Shown: positions 1 to 5,733 of the stretch, one piece after another | Position numbering within the stretch: the stretch's first letter is position 1 | Layout of the letters: each line of letters starts with the position of its first letter | Notes under the pieces: generated by a model | Seen by the model: the letters and a program-made list of their open reading frames with translations, nothing else | Database searches by the model: none | What the model was told of the DNA's origin: nothing | Position numbers and translations under genes: made by a program | Source of the DNA: JBCCZC01 sp039188505 | GTDB taxonomy: Bacteria; Pseudomonadota; Gammaproteobacteria; Xanthomonadales; SZUA-38 | Direction of reading: 5' to 3' | NCBI GenBank assembly: GCA_039188505.1 | Contig: JBCCZC010000237.1 | Span: 1 to 8,680 of the forward strand | Length of the DNA: 8,680 bases

Positions 1-1360
1 AGGTCTCGGGGATCAGGCACCACTGGGATAGCAGACCGGTGTCCGCCGCCGCGTTATCAGCGAACGCCAGGCGCCATTCGCCGGACAGCTCGGACCCGTT
101 GAACTGCGACAGCGGCTCCGTGGGCCTGAGCGAACCGGAGAGAGCCGGCGCGTTGCTGCAGGTATCGTCGGCATTGGCCGCCGCACTGTCGTCGAGGGTC
201 ACGGCAATACTGTCGCCACCGCAGCCACCGCTACCGGGCCGGTTGATCAGGCGCACGGTGCGACCGGTCGAGACCTGGGTGAGGGAAAAAGTCAGGTCGC
301 CGACGAATGTGTGGGAGGCGTTGATCGACACGTTCAGATCGCTGATGTTGCCGGCCAGGGTCACGTTGAGCGGGCTGATCAGCCCCGCCGTGTTGTTGTC
401 CGGGATGGCCGCATTGGGATTGGCGCAGATGCGGTTACCAGTACCGCCACCGCCGCCGCTGGTCCCCACGCTCGTGAACCCGATATCGCGGAGGATCCCG
501 ACCTCGATGCCGGTCAGCGTTCGCGCGCCCGGCCCCGGCGTCGTGGCATGCTCCATGAGGATTTCCTGCTGCGTGTAGAAATCCGTGTCGACATGTGAAA
601 TCGAGCTGCCCTGGCTGAAGGACGTGGGCGAGTACATCGGCACCGGATCGCCGTTGTTCAGCGCTCGGGCGTTGTCGCCGCGCCAGAGCGTACCGGCCGA
701 TCCGGTCCCGCCGACCCGAATCCGCGCCCAGCGCGCCGCGTCGACCACGCCGGAGGCGCTGATCACGTCCTGGGAGGTGTCCCCAAGGAAGTCATCGAAG
801 GGTCGAAAGCCGCCCTGTGACGGCGGCCTGCGGCCGCACGAGTCGCGCCCATCCGCTTCGACAAGGCTGTTCGCGAAGCCCATGGCGTGCAGCAGCTCGT
901 GCAGCATCGTCGACTTGAAGTCGAAGGCATTGGGAATGTCGATCGTGTCGTCGAAGTCCCAGATCACGTCCTCGAAGTTGACGGTCACCGTTCCGTCCGC
1001 AGTCGCGCCGTTGATGTCTTCGCCCCCGAGGGCTTTCACACCGACGATGCCCCGGTCGCCGAAGCCGATGATGCAATCCGGGCGCAGCCGCGACCCGGCC
1101 GCCGCGAGCGTCCCGTCCCGGGTTTCCGACCCGTCGACCTCGAGGGTGATGTTCGCAGTCAGGCCGGGAAACAGCCCCGAGAGCAGGGCGGCCGTTTCCT
1201 CGAGAGCCTGGCGTCGGATCGCGCCCTGGGCGGGGTCGTTGAACCCGACGTTGACGTCCCTGTATTCGAAGGTGAAGGTCAGGGCGGCACCGGCGGGTGC
1301 CGCAGCGCCGAGGGTGAGCGTGGTCGCCAGCGCGAGGCCGGCCAACGGGTTGCGGTTCAT
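1..1360 (-). CDS. Secreted zinc metalloprotease with C-terminal P/Homo B domain (partial, 3' end outside window)
   Basis: At least 453 residues are encoded and no stop is reached before the window edge. Residues 1-26 look like a Sec signal peptide, with a hydrophobic run to APAGA. The catalytic region contains HELLHAMGF at residues 154-162, which is HExxHxxGF with H154 and H158 as zinc ligands and E155 as the catalytic base. The eleventh motif position, usually His or Asp in metzincins, is Asn164. Further on are GSSISH (251-256) and ILMEH around Met269, which could supply a distant third ligand and a Met-turn as in leishmanolysin-like enzymes; that reading is inferred. A glycine-rich linker (301-307) precedes a P/Homo B-like domain from about 311 (IPDNN, HTFVGDL, a G-x-W-x-L segment, then a TGLLSQW segment). 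The protein probably cleaves extracellular or periplasmic substrates. The start ATG shares one base with the upstream gene's TGA, and AGGAGG lies 8 bases before it inside that gene's last codons. Confidence 0.88.
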   Translation of the reverse strand, partial: MNRNPLAGLALATTLTLGAAAPAGAALTFTFEYRDVNVGFNDPAQGAIRRQALEETAALLSGLFPGLTANITLEVDGSETRDGTLAAAGSRLRPDCIIGFGDRGIVGVKALGGEDINGATADGTVTVNFEDVIWDFDDTIDIPNAFDFKSTMLHELLHAMGFANSLVEADGRDSCGRRPPSQGGFRPFDDFLGDTSQDVISASGVVDAARWARIRVGGTGSAGTLWRGDNARALNNGDPVPMYSPTSFSQGSSISHVDTDFYTQQEILMEHATTPGPGARTLTGIEVGILRDIGFTSVGTSGGGGGTGNRICANPNAAIPDNNTAGLISPLNVTLAGNISDLNVSINASHTFVGDLTFSLTQVSTGRTVRLINRPGSGGCGGDSIAVTLDDSAAANADDTCSNAPALSGSLRPTEPLSQFNGSELSGEWRLAFADNAAADTGLLSQWCLIPET

Positions 1361-2133
1361 CAGCGCTCCCTCCTCGAAACGGCGATCTGCTGCTCGCCGA
1401 AGGCGGTCATCGAGATCGCGACGTTGGCGCCTGCGTCCTCGGACGATTCGTCGCGAATGAACTGAACGTAGACGCTTCCGTCGGCGCGGATGGTCCCGCT
1501 ACGCAGATCTTCGAATTCGAACGGCGCGGCATCGGGATGCTCGGCAGCCAGGCGCTCGTTGGCAAGCTGCAGCCACTGCATGGCCTCATCGCGCCCCCCA
1601 AGCTTGGTGACGGACATCACCCGCTCGAGCCGACGCTCCACCGCCAGGAACCGGACGATCTCGGGAATAGGAGCCTCCAGATCCGGTTCGACCACCGCGA
1701 TCGACTTCTCCAGGCCCGGCAAGTTGACCGTGATCACGGTCTCGGTGCGGTGCTGGGTATTGGGCCGCAACGGATCGAAGGGCGCGGCGGCACGCTTTGC
1801 CGCGACCGTCTTCTCGTCGTATTCGCCGAACCGCTGCTCCCGGACCACGAAGGCCAGGAGGGCGTCGAGTTCGGCGGGGCTCATGCGACCCTCGTACGCC
1901 GGGATGTGAACGTAAGTCTGCGGCATGACGATTCGACCATCGGCGTGAATTGACAGCGACGGTGCGTCGCTGACCCGCGGCACGCGATCGGAACGGAAGT
2001 CCAGGGTGAGGACAACTGCCGTCGGATCCGCCGGCAGTTCGATGTCGCTGGCGAGCACGCTCGCCGTCAGGCCCAGACCCACGATGGCCAGCAGCATGGC
2101 CGCCACGTCTTGTGTTCGTTCCATCAATCGCAT
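1360..2133 (-). CDS. Exported protein of unknown function, coupled to the metalloprotease
   Basis: A 257-residue protein that I do not recognise. Residues 1-28 form a signal peptide (hydrophobic AAMLLAIVGLGLTASVLA, likely cleavage after VLA). There is no lipobox cysteine, so the product should be soluble in the periplasm or secreted. An early stretch reads as a beta strand plus DGRIVM turn followed by GRMSPAELDALLAFVV (82-97), a helix. Later parts are rich in Glu and Arg, and the final third again looks beta-rich (GTIRADGSVYVQF). I chose the start at 2133 because AAGAGGT sits 7 bases before it. A longer open frame reaching 2256 would add an Arg/Pro-rich leader that hides the signal peptide. 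Its TGA overlaps the protease ATG (TGATG), so the two proteins are probably made in linked amounts. A chaperone, inhibitor or co-secreted partner of the protease is possible but unproven. Confidence 0.85.
   Translation of the reverse strand: MRLMERTQDVAAMLLAIVGLGLTASVLASDIELPADPTAVVLTLDFRSDRVPRVSDAPSLSIHADGRIVMPQTYVHIPAYEGRMSPAELDALLAFVVREQRFGEYDEKTVAAKRAAAPFDPLRPNTQHRTETVITVNLPGLEKSIAVVEPDLEAPIPEIVRFLAVERRLERVMSVTKLGGRDEAMQWLQLANERLAAEHPDAAPFEFEDLRSGTIRADGSVYVQFIRDESSEDAGANVAISMTAFGEQQIAVSRRER
1369..1374 (-). promoter_or_regulatory. Ribosome binding site of the metalloprotease, inside the upstream gene
   Basis: On the minus strand a perfect AGGAGG, within a longer purine run, lies 8 bases before the protease ATG. 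It encodes part of the Ser-Arg-Arg-Glu-Arg tail of the upstream protein, so the protease can be started by ribosomes arriving from that gene. Confidence 0.65.
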
Positions 2134-2140
2134 CGGTTCA

Positions 2141-2147
2141 ACCTCTT
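2141..2147 (-). promoter_or_regulatory. Ribosome binding site of the 257-residue exported protein
   Basis: On the minus strand AAGAGGT lies 7 bases before the ATG at 2133. It decides the start in favour of the short form with an N-terminal signal peptide over in-frame starts farther upstream. Confidence 0.6.
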
Positions 2148-2155
2148 TTTCCACG

Positions 2156-2203
2156 GGTGGCACTCGTGGCTGCCACCGGCGGGCGGTCGGCTCCCAACCG
2201 CCC
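2156..2203 (-). repeat. Two tandem inverted repeats upstream of the protease pair
   Basis: GGTGGCA at 2156-2162 pairs with TGCCACC at 2171-2177 (8-base loop). GGGCGGT at 2181-2187 pairs with ACCGCCC at 2197-2203 (9-base loop). Both lie just upstream of the ribosome binding site of the 257-residue protein, so they could fold in its mRNA leader or be protein-binding sites. No T-run follows either, so they are not ordinary intrinsic terminators. Confidence 0.4.
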
Positions 2204-2334
2204 AACGACCGCGCCCGGCGCGGCACTCGGCATCCTGGCACACGTCGAGGACGCATTCCCGCCTGCTTCCGGACCCGGTTGCCTCCGAAGATCGAGTCTC
2301 ACCGCCGTTCCTGGCGCTGAAGCCCGCGTCGTCC

Positions 2335-2348
2335 CTGAGCATGCTCAG
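2335..2348. repeat. Perfect 14-base palindrome
   Basis: CTGAGCATGCTCAG is self-complementary and sits in the apparently non-coding stretch. It could be a dimeric regulator site. It is about 200 bases upstream of the start of the minus-strand pair, and chance occurrence is possible in a window of this size. Confidence 0.3.
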
Positions 2349-2752
2349 CGTGCATAACGCGCGTTGCCGCCTGCGCGGGGGGAATGCCAGGATCCAAAGC
2401 GGCGGCGCGCAGCGCACGGGGGCGACGTTCTGCTCCCTGGCGACCGCGATGGTCCGAGAGTCGGTACCGTCCGTGGCCGCAGGGTCGACGGCTCCGGAGC
2501 GGGCTCGATCAAGAAGCTCGGGGCCCCACAGTAAGGCGCCACTACCGGGGTGCCCGGACCGCTCCCGGCGAGCCGGGTGCCGAAGCGCCGTCCGGCGATC
2601 ATCTCCGATAGCTGCGGAGCGGCCATGTCGATCGCGCGGGCAGCGATGCCGTTGTCGCCATCCGGAGGGAGGGCGACAACGATGGATCGACCATCGTCCC
2701 CGAGGGTCCGCGGAAAGGGCATCCCGCCGACGGTGACCCGTGCGATGGCCTA
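2345..2752 (-). pseudogene. Possible decayed or frameshifted reading frame
   Basis: A minus-strand frame opens after a TAG at about 2755-2753. An internal ATG at 2722 would give 125 residues. Its first 80 or so codons have mostly G or C in the third position and read like protein (IVVALPPDGDNGIAARAIDM, then MIAGRRFGTRLAGSG). After about codon 85 the same frame turns into Arg/Ser/Pro-rich sequence, while the neighbouring minus-strand frame becomes the more protein-like one (TIAVAREQNVAPVR). That pattern fits a frameshifted remnant. No family is recognised, there is no good ribosome binding site, and a chance open frame is equally plausible. Confidence 0.2.
2650..2681. repeat. Inverted repeat with 10-base arms
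   Basis: CGTTGTCGCC at 2650-2659 pairs perfectly with GGCGACAACG at 2672-2681 around a 12-base loop. A second short inverted repeat, GATGG/CCATC, follows at 2681-2695. There is no T-run on either side. It lies within the possible decayed frame and may be incidental or a regulator site. Confidence 0.35.
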
Positions 2753-2881
2753 CCGGGCGAAGTGACAGACCGAGGGGCAGCAGCCCTTCGACGGGCAGCG
2801 CACCCCTGCGTCGTCCTGCTACCATCGCATGCCCCTGCTCCCCTGCGTCTGATCATACGTCCGCCGGGTCGGCCGCAGCAA

Positions 2882-2911
2882 TCGGCAACCGCGCCCGAAA
2901 TCGCGCATACT
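2882..2911 (+). promoter_or_regulatory. Weak candidate promoter for dgkA
   Basis: TCGGCA at 2882-2887 (4 of 6 matches to TTGACA) is 18 bases from CATACT at 2906-2911 (4 of 6 to TATAAT). Transcription would begin about 20 bases before the dgkA ATG. The matches are modest and the placement is the main support. Confidence 0.2.
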
Positions 2912-2938
2912 CCTCGCGCCCCGAATACGGTCGAACCG

Positions 2939-3310
2939 ATGCTTTCAGCGGTCCTACAGGAATTCAAGCGGATGGCGCTCGCAGGCGCCTACTCCATGGC
3001 GGGCCTCCGCGCGGCCTGGCGCGGCGAAGCGGCATTCCGGACGGAGTGCATCGCCATCGCCATCGCGCTGCCGGTGGCGGCGTGGATCGCCGAAGACGTC
3101 TGGCAGTTCACGGCGCTGATCGGCAGCATGCTGCTTGTCATGATCGTCGAGATCATCAACTCGGCGATCGAAGCCGTGGTGGACCGGATCGGCACTGAGC
3201 GCCATCCCCTTTCCGGTCAGGCCAAGGACCTGGGGTCAGCAGCGGTGATGCTGGCGACGATTCTCTCGCTGATGATCTGGGCCGCGGTCATCGTCAATCG
3301 TTTCACCTGA
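2939..3310 (+). CDS. dgkA: Diacylglycerol kinase (prokaryotic DgkA type)
   Basis: A 123-residue, three-helix inner-membrane enzyme that phosphorylates diacylglycerol to phosphatidic acid with ATP, recycling diacylglycerol released when phospholipid head groups are used for periplasmic glucans or envelope decoration. The sequence closely follows Escherichia coli DgkA throughout: GLRAAW plus EAAFR near the N-terminus, then VMIVEIINSAIEAVVDRIG with E71, N74 and E78 matching the catalytic/metal-binding Glu69, Asn72 and Glu76, then LSGQAKDLGSAAV with K96 and D97. Hydrophobic segments lie at about 38-52, 57-80 and 99-119. The ATG at 2939 gives an N-terminus the same length as the family, although it lacks a clear ribosome binding site. 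An ATG at 2972 has AGGA 10 bases upstream but would remove the N-terminal amphipathic helix. The gene is monocistronic here and converges on the RidA-family gene. Confidence 0.95.
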   Translation: MLSAVLQEFKRMALAGAYSMAGLRAAWRGEAAFRTECIAIAIALPVAAWIAEDVWQFTALIGSMLLVMIVEIINSAIEAVVDRIGTERHPLSGQAKDLGSAAVMLATILSLMIWAAVIVNRFT

Positions 3311-3347
3311 TGCCGGCCCGGTGGTGTCTACGCCAAGATTGGGTCGC

Positions 3348-3833
3348 TCACGGACGGGCGAGCACCACCTCGATCTCGACCAGCATTCCGGGGGCGGCGA
3401 GGCCGGCAATCTGGAAGGCGGAGCGTGCTGGCAGATTGGGTTGCTCGTCGGTGCCGAAGTACTTTCGGTAGGCGCGCATCATGCCCCGAAAATCCATCGC
3501 GCCGTCGAGCTCCGGCACGCCCACCAGGAACACCTGCATCTTCACCACGTCGCCGAAGTCGAGCCCCTTGGCCTGGAGCGATTCCTCGAGGCGCGCGAAC
3601 ACGGACAGCGTCTGCGTCTCCGTGTCGCCCCAGAATTCCCGGCTGAAGCGCTCGGCTTCCGGATTGGCGGGCCGCGGCACCATGCCGCTGTGGAAGACCA
3701 GCGCCGTATCGGCCGTCACCTCGACCGCCTGGGAAATCGGAAAGTCACTGTCCGGCAGCGGATGGCGAGTGACCTCCGCACTGGCCTGGAGGGCCACGAT
3801 GGCGAGGGCGGCGAGGATGAGGATGCGCTTCAT
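3348..3833 (-). CDS. Exported RidA/YjgF/UK114-family protein
   Basis: 161 residues. Residues 1-19 are a signal peptide (KR, then ILILAALAIVALQ, cleavage after ASA), so the product should act in the periplasm. The rest is a Rid fold: FHSGMVPR early, a central TQTLSVFARLEESLQAKGLDFGDVVK-like segment (abbreviated here as TQTLSVFARLEE then DVVKMQVFLV), and the C-terminal PARSAFQIAGLA...LVEIEVVLAR. Arg137 matches the carboxylate-binding arginine (Arg105 of E. coli RidA) and Glu153 the conserved VEIE position. Cytosolic RidA hydrolyses reactive 2-aminoacrylate-type enamines to keto acids. The substrate of exported homologues is not known to me. Q141 occupies a position that is Glu in RidA. AGGGAG lies 8 bases before the start. 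It follows the HMG-CoA reductase gene on the same strand across a 178-base gap, so co-transcription is uncertain. Confidence 0.9.
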   Translation of the reverse strand: MKRILILAALAIVALQASAEVTRHPLPDSDFPISQAVEVTADTALVFHSGMVPRPANPEAERFSREFWGDTETQTLSVFARLEESLQAKGLDFGDVVKMQVFLVGVPELDGAMDFRGMMRAYRKYFGTDEQPNLPARSAFQIAGLAAPGMLVEIEVVLARP

Positions 3834-3841
3834 GTGACGGT

Positions 3842-3847
3842 CTCCCT
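3842..3847 (-). promoter_or_regulatory. Ribosome binding site of the exported RidA-family gene
   Basis: AGGGAG on the minus strand, 8 bases before the ATG at 3833. It supports the start that includes the signal peptide. Confidence 0.5.
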
Positions 3848-3882
3848 GATTTCGCTGAGCGGGAGACCGCGAGCCGACGCCT

Positions 3883-3914
3883 CCCCGAATGCGCAGCCAT
3901 TAGCGCATCCGGGG
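3883..3914 (-). repeat. Strong hairpin between the HMG-CoA reductase and RidA-family genes
   Basis: CCCCGAATGCGC (3883-3894) and GCGCATCCGGGG (3903-3914) are complementary at 11 of 12 positions around an 8-base loop. It lies 98 bases past the HMG-CoA reductase stop in the direction of transcription and 50 bases before the RidA-family start. No T-run follows, so it is not a classical intrinsic terminator. It may stabilise a 3' end or separate expression of the two genes. Confidence 0.45.
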
Positions 3915-4011
3915 TGGCGAAAGGCAACCGCGCTCGAGTCCAGCCAGGCGCCATAGGCGGCGGTGGCGCGGCTATCCGGTCAGCGATGGCTGTTTCCGAA
4001 CCCGGACCAGG

Positions 4012-5580
4012 CTAGCTTGCGGCCGCCAGCGGATCGTTGCGCCCGTACTGGTCGTGGCTGGAGACCCAGTCGAGGGACGAGATCGCCGCGGCCAGGGAGA
4101 TTTCGCCAGCAAGCACCGTTCCCGCGACGATCTCGGCGAACTTCATGACCTTGCCGGGTCCATAGCAACCCAGCAGTTCCAGCGACTCCCGCTGCGTCGG
4201 TAGACCCGTTCCGCCGCCACAGGTGGCGACGATCAGCGAGGGCAGCGTAATCGACATGTACAGGTCCTTCTCGGGTGTCAGCTCCGAGTAGAGCAATGCC
4301 GCCGAGGATTCGGACACGTTCGCCACGTCCTGCCCCGTTGCGAGAAACAACGCGGTGATCGCATTGGCCGAGTGGCAGCCGTTGTTGATCGCCCCGGAGA
4401 GCATCGAGCCGATCGTTGCGACCTTGTAGTGCGCGTAGAGCGACTCGGTGTCCGCATCCATGATATCGGCCAGCACCTGGCGCCGGATGAGGACCTCCGC
4501 GGTCACACGTTTGCCGCGCGTCCGCATCATGTTGATGTTCGAGGCCTTCTTGTCGGTGGCGAAGTTCGACTCCAGGAAGAAGCGCTCGATCTCGATGTCG
4601 TTGCAGTTCTGCAGGATCCAGTTACACGCGGCAAACGTCGCCTTGCCCACCATGTTCATGCCCGCCGCATCGCCCGTGGTGAAGTTGAAGCGCAGGAACG
4701 CAAACTTGTTGGCCAGGTAGTAGTCGACGTATTTCAGCCGCACGAACGGATCGGTTTCCGCGCAGACCTGCTTGATCTCGGCGTCCTTCTCGACGATCCA
4801 GTCGCAGAACCTCCGCGCCGTCTGCGCGTCGGCGAAGATGAACACCGGAGCTCGCTGCATGTTGTCTCCCACGACCGCGCACTTCACGCCGCCGCATTCG
4901 GCAACGACCTTCATGCCGCGGTTGTAGGAGGCGACCAGGGTGCCCTCGGTGGTGGCCAGGGGCACGTAGAACTCACCGTCGGCGTGCTGGCCGCGAACGT
5001 GGATCGGTCCGGCGATACCCACGGGCACCTGGGCGACGCCGGTGAAATGCTCGATGTTGCCGCGGGTCTCGTCGGCGTCGAAGGAGTATTCGAAAAGGTG
5101 CTTCGGGTCACCGTCGCTCCGCTCGCGTACGAACGCCTGCCGCGCGCGGATGACCTCGTCGCTGTAGTCGTTCTCGACGTCGCGGGGAATGCTGTCCGCG
5201 TCGTGATCGGAGGACTTCAACCCGTCCTTGATCTCGAGCTTCAGGGTGCCGAACGGCTCGGTAGAGAACGCGAGTTCGAGCGTGTGCTCGCCCTCGTGGA
5301 GCGGTGCGATGTCGAGGTGGAAGCCAAGCAGCGTACCCAGCGCGAACTCGAGATCCACACCATCGGCGAGCGCGTCGAGGCGGATCGGCGCGCTCCCGTC
5401 CACGCTCATGGAGACCTTTGCGAGCGCGATCTCGTCGCCGTTGAGGACGACCCGGTCGACCCGCTTCAGCGTTGCCGGGCTCAGGCGGTTCTTGACCGAA
5501 AAGCGCACGCCGCCGTCGGCATTCCGGAGGCTCGTGCGATTGTAGAGTTTGCGGATGACCGCTGCCGGGATGAGCTGCAT
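4012..5580 (-). CDS. Hydroxymethylglutaryl-CoA reductase with an extra N-terminal domain
   Basis: 522 residues. The enzyme interconverts HMG-CoA and mevalonate using two NAD(P)H. The catalytic part (about 175-522) keeps every family signature: FTGVAQVPVGIAGP (substrate loop), ATTEGTLVAS with E212, TGDAAGMNMVGKA (the class I-like cofactor motif, usually DAMGMNM), TDKKASNIN with K344, ATGQD with D418, CGGGTGLPTQ, and VSSHDQYGRN with H509. E212, K344, D418 and H509 correspond to human Glu559, Lys691, Asp767 and His866, so it should be active. Resemblance is to class I (eukaryotic/archaeal) rather than the class II degradative enzymes. There is no membrane segment. Residues 1-122 are an added beta-rich domain (SLRNADGGVRFSVKNRLS, GEHTLELAFSTEPFGTLKLE). 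From memory it resembles the DUF6379 / C-glycoside deglycosidase beta-subunit fold, which I hold only weakly. AGGTG lies just before the ATG. The crotonase gene diverges from it. Confidence 0.93.
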   Translation of the reverse strand: MQLIPAAVIRKLYNRTSLRNADGGVRFSVKNRLSPATLKRVDRVVLNGDEIALAKVSMSVDGSAPIRLDALADGVDLEFALGTLLGFHLDIAPLHEGEHTLELAFSTEPFGTLKLEIKDGLKSSDHDADSIPRDVENDYSDEVIRARQAFVRERSDGDPKHLFEYSFDADETRGNIEHFTGVAQVPVGIAGPIHVRGQHADGEFYVPLATTEGTLVASYNRGMKVVAECGGVKCAVVGDNMQRAPVFIFADAQTARRFCDWIVEKDAEIKQVCAETDPFVRLKYVDYYLANKFAFLRFNFTTGDAAGMNMVGKATFAACNWILQNCNDIEIERFFLESNFATDKKASNINMMRTRGKRVTAEVLIRRQVLADIMDADTESLYAHYKVATIGSMLSGAINNGCHSANAITALFLATGQDVANVSESSAALLYSELTPEKDLYMSITLPSLIVATCGGGTGLPTQRESLELLGCYGPGKVMKFAEIVAGTVLAGEISLAAAISSLDWVSSHDQYGRNDPLAAAS

Positions 5581-5675
5581 GGTGCACCTGTTCGCGCATT
5601 GAGTGTTGCGAGCAGGATACGAATCCCGCGGACGCGCGAGATGATGCAGGTCAAGCGACCATCCGTGCCGAACGA

Positions 5676-5704
5676 TTCGCTGGTCTCCGCCCGTCGGCTA
5701 TAGT
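5676..5704 (+). promoter_or_regulatory. Candidate promoter of the crotonase gene
   Basis: TATAGT at 5699-5704 matches TATAAT at 5 of 6 positions. TTCGCT at 5676-5681, 17 bases upstream, is a poor -35 box (3 of 6). Transcription would start roughly 23 bases before the ATG. Confidence 0.35.
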
Positions 5705-5722
5705 CGGCGCTGCCGCCCATCC

Positions 5723-5727
5723 AGGAG
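5723..5727 (+). promoter_or_regulatory. Ribosome binding site of the crotonase gene
   Basis: AGGAG lies 6 bases before the ATG at 5734 and fixes that start. Confidence 0.6.
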
Positions 5728-5733
5728 CCGTCC

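Larger units (their letters stand above)
2134..2938. other. 805-base stretch without a convincing gene
   Basis: This stretch separates the divergent protease pair (minus) and dgkA (plus). All long open frames across it translate to Arg/Pro/Ser-rich sequence typical of non-coding frames in high-GC DNA. It holds two adjacent inverted repeats close to the protease-pair start (2156-2203), a 14-base palindrome (2335-2348), a 10-base-arm inverted repeat (2650-2681) and a possible decayed reading frame (about 2345-2752, minus). Promoters for both flanking units should lie here, but only a weak candidate before dgkA could be pointed to. Confidence 0.55.
5581..5733. promoter_or_regulatory. Divergent intergenic region between HMG-CoA reductase and crotonase genes
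   Basis: These 153 bases must carry promoters for both genes. A plausible -10 box for the crotonase is present. For the reductase a TTGACC lies on the minus strand (5649-5654), but no matching -10 box is found at normal spacing. No clear operator was seen. Confidence 0.4.

Noticed and set aside
585..1460. 291-codon plus-strand open frame
   Set aside because: It is antisense to the metalloprotease, which shows a signal peptide, zinc motif and P domain. The plus frame is Ser/Arg/Pro-rich without domains.
2134..2256. Longer start for the 257-residue exported protein
   Set aside because: The extra 41 residues are Arg/Pro-rich and would bury the signal peptide, and the ribosome binding site favours 2133.
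2110..2736. 208-codon plus-strand open frame across the gap
   Set aside because: It is Arg/Ser/Pro-rich low-quality sequence with no domain or ribosome binding site, beginning inside the opposite-strand gene.
2124..2825. 233-codon minus-strand open frame across the gap
   Set aside because: Its translation is Arg/Gly/His-rich with no domain, and it would end inside the well-supported 257-residue gene start. Only a short stretch looks protein-like and is covered under the possible decayed frame.
3311..3347. Bidirectional terminator between dgkA and the RidA-family gene
   Set aside because: No stem with a T-run on either strand was found in the 37 bases.
3321..3956. 211-codon plus-strand open frame
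   Set aside because: It is antisense to the RidA-family gene, which has clear family motifs. The plus frame is His/Arg/Glu-rich.
5626..5654. TTGACC as a -35 box for HMG-CoA reductase (minus strand)
   Set aside because: At 17 bases spacing the expected -10 position is CCGCGG, which does not resemble a promoter.
4372..5703. 443-codon plus-strand open frame
   Set aside because: It lies opposite HMG-CoA reductase, whose frame has all catalytic motifs. The plus frame is an artefact of high GC.
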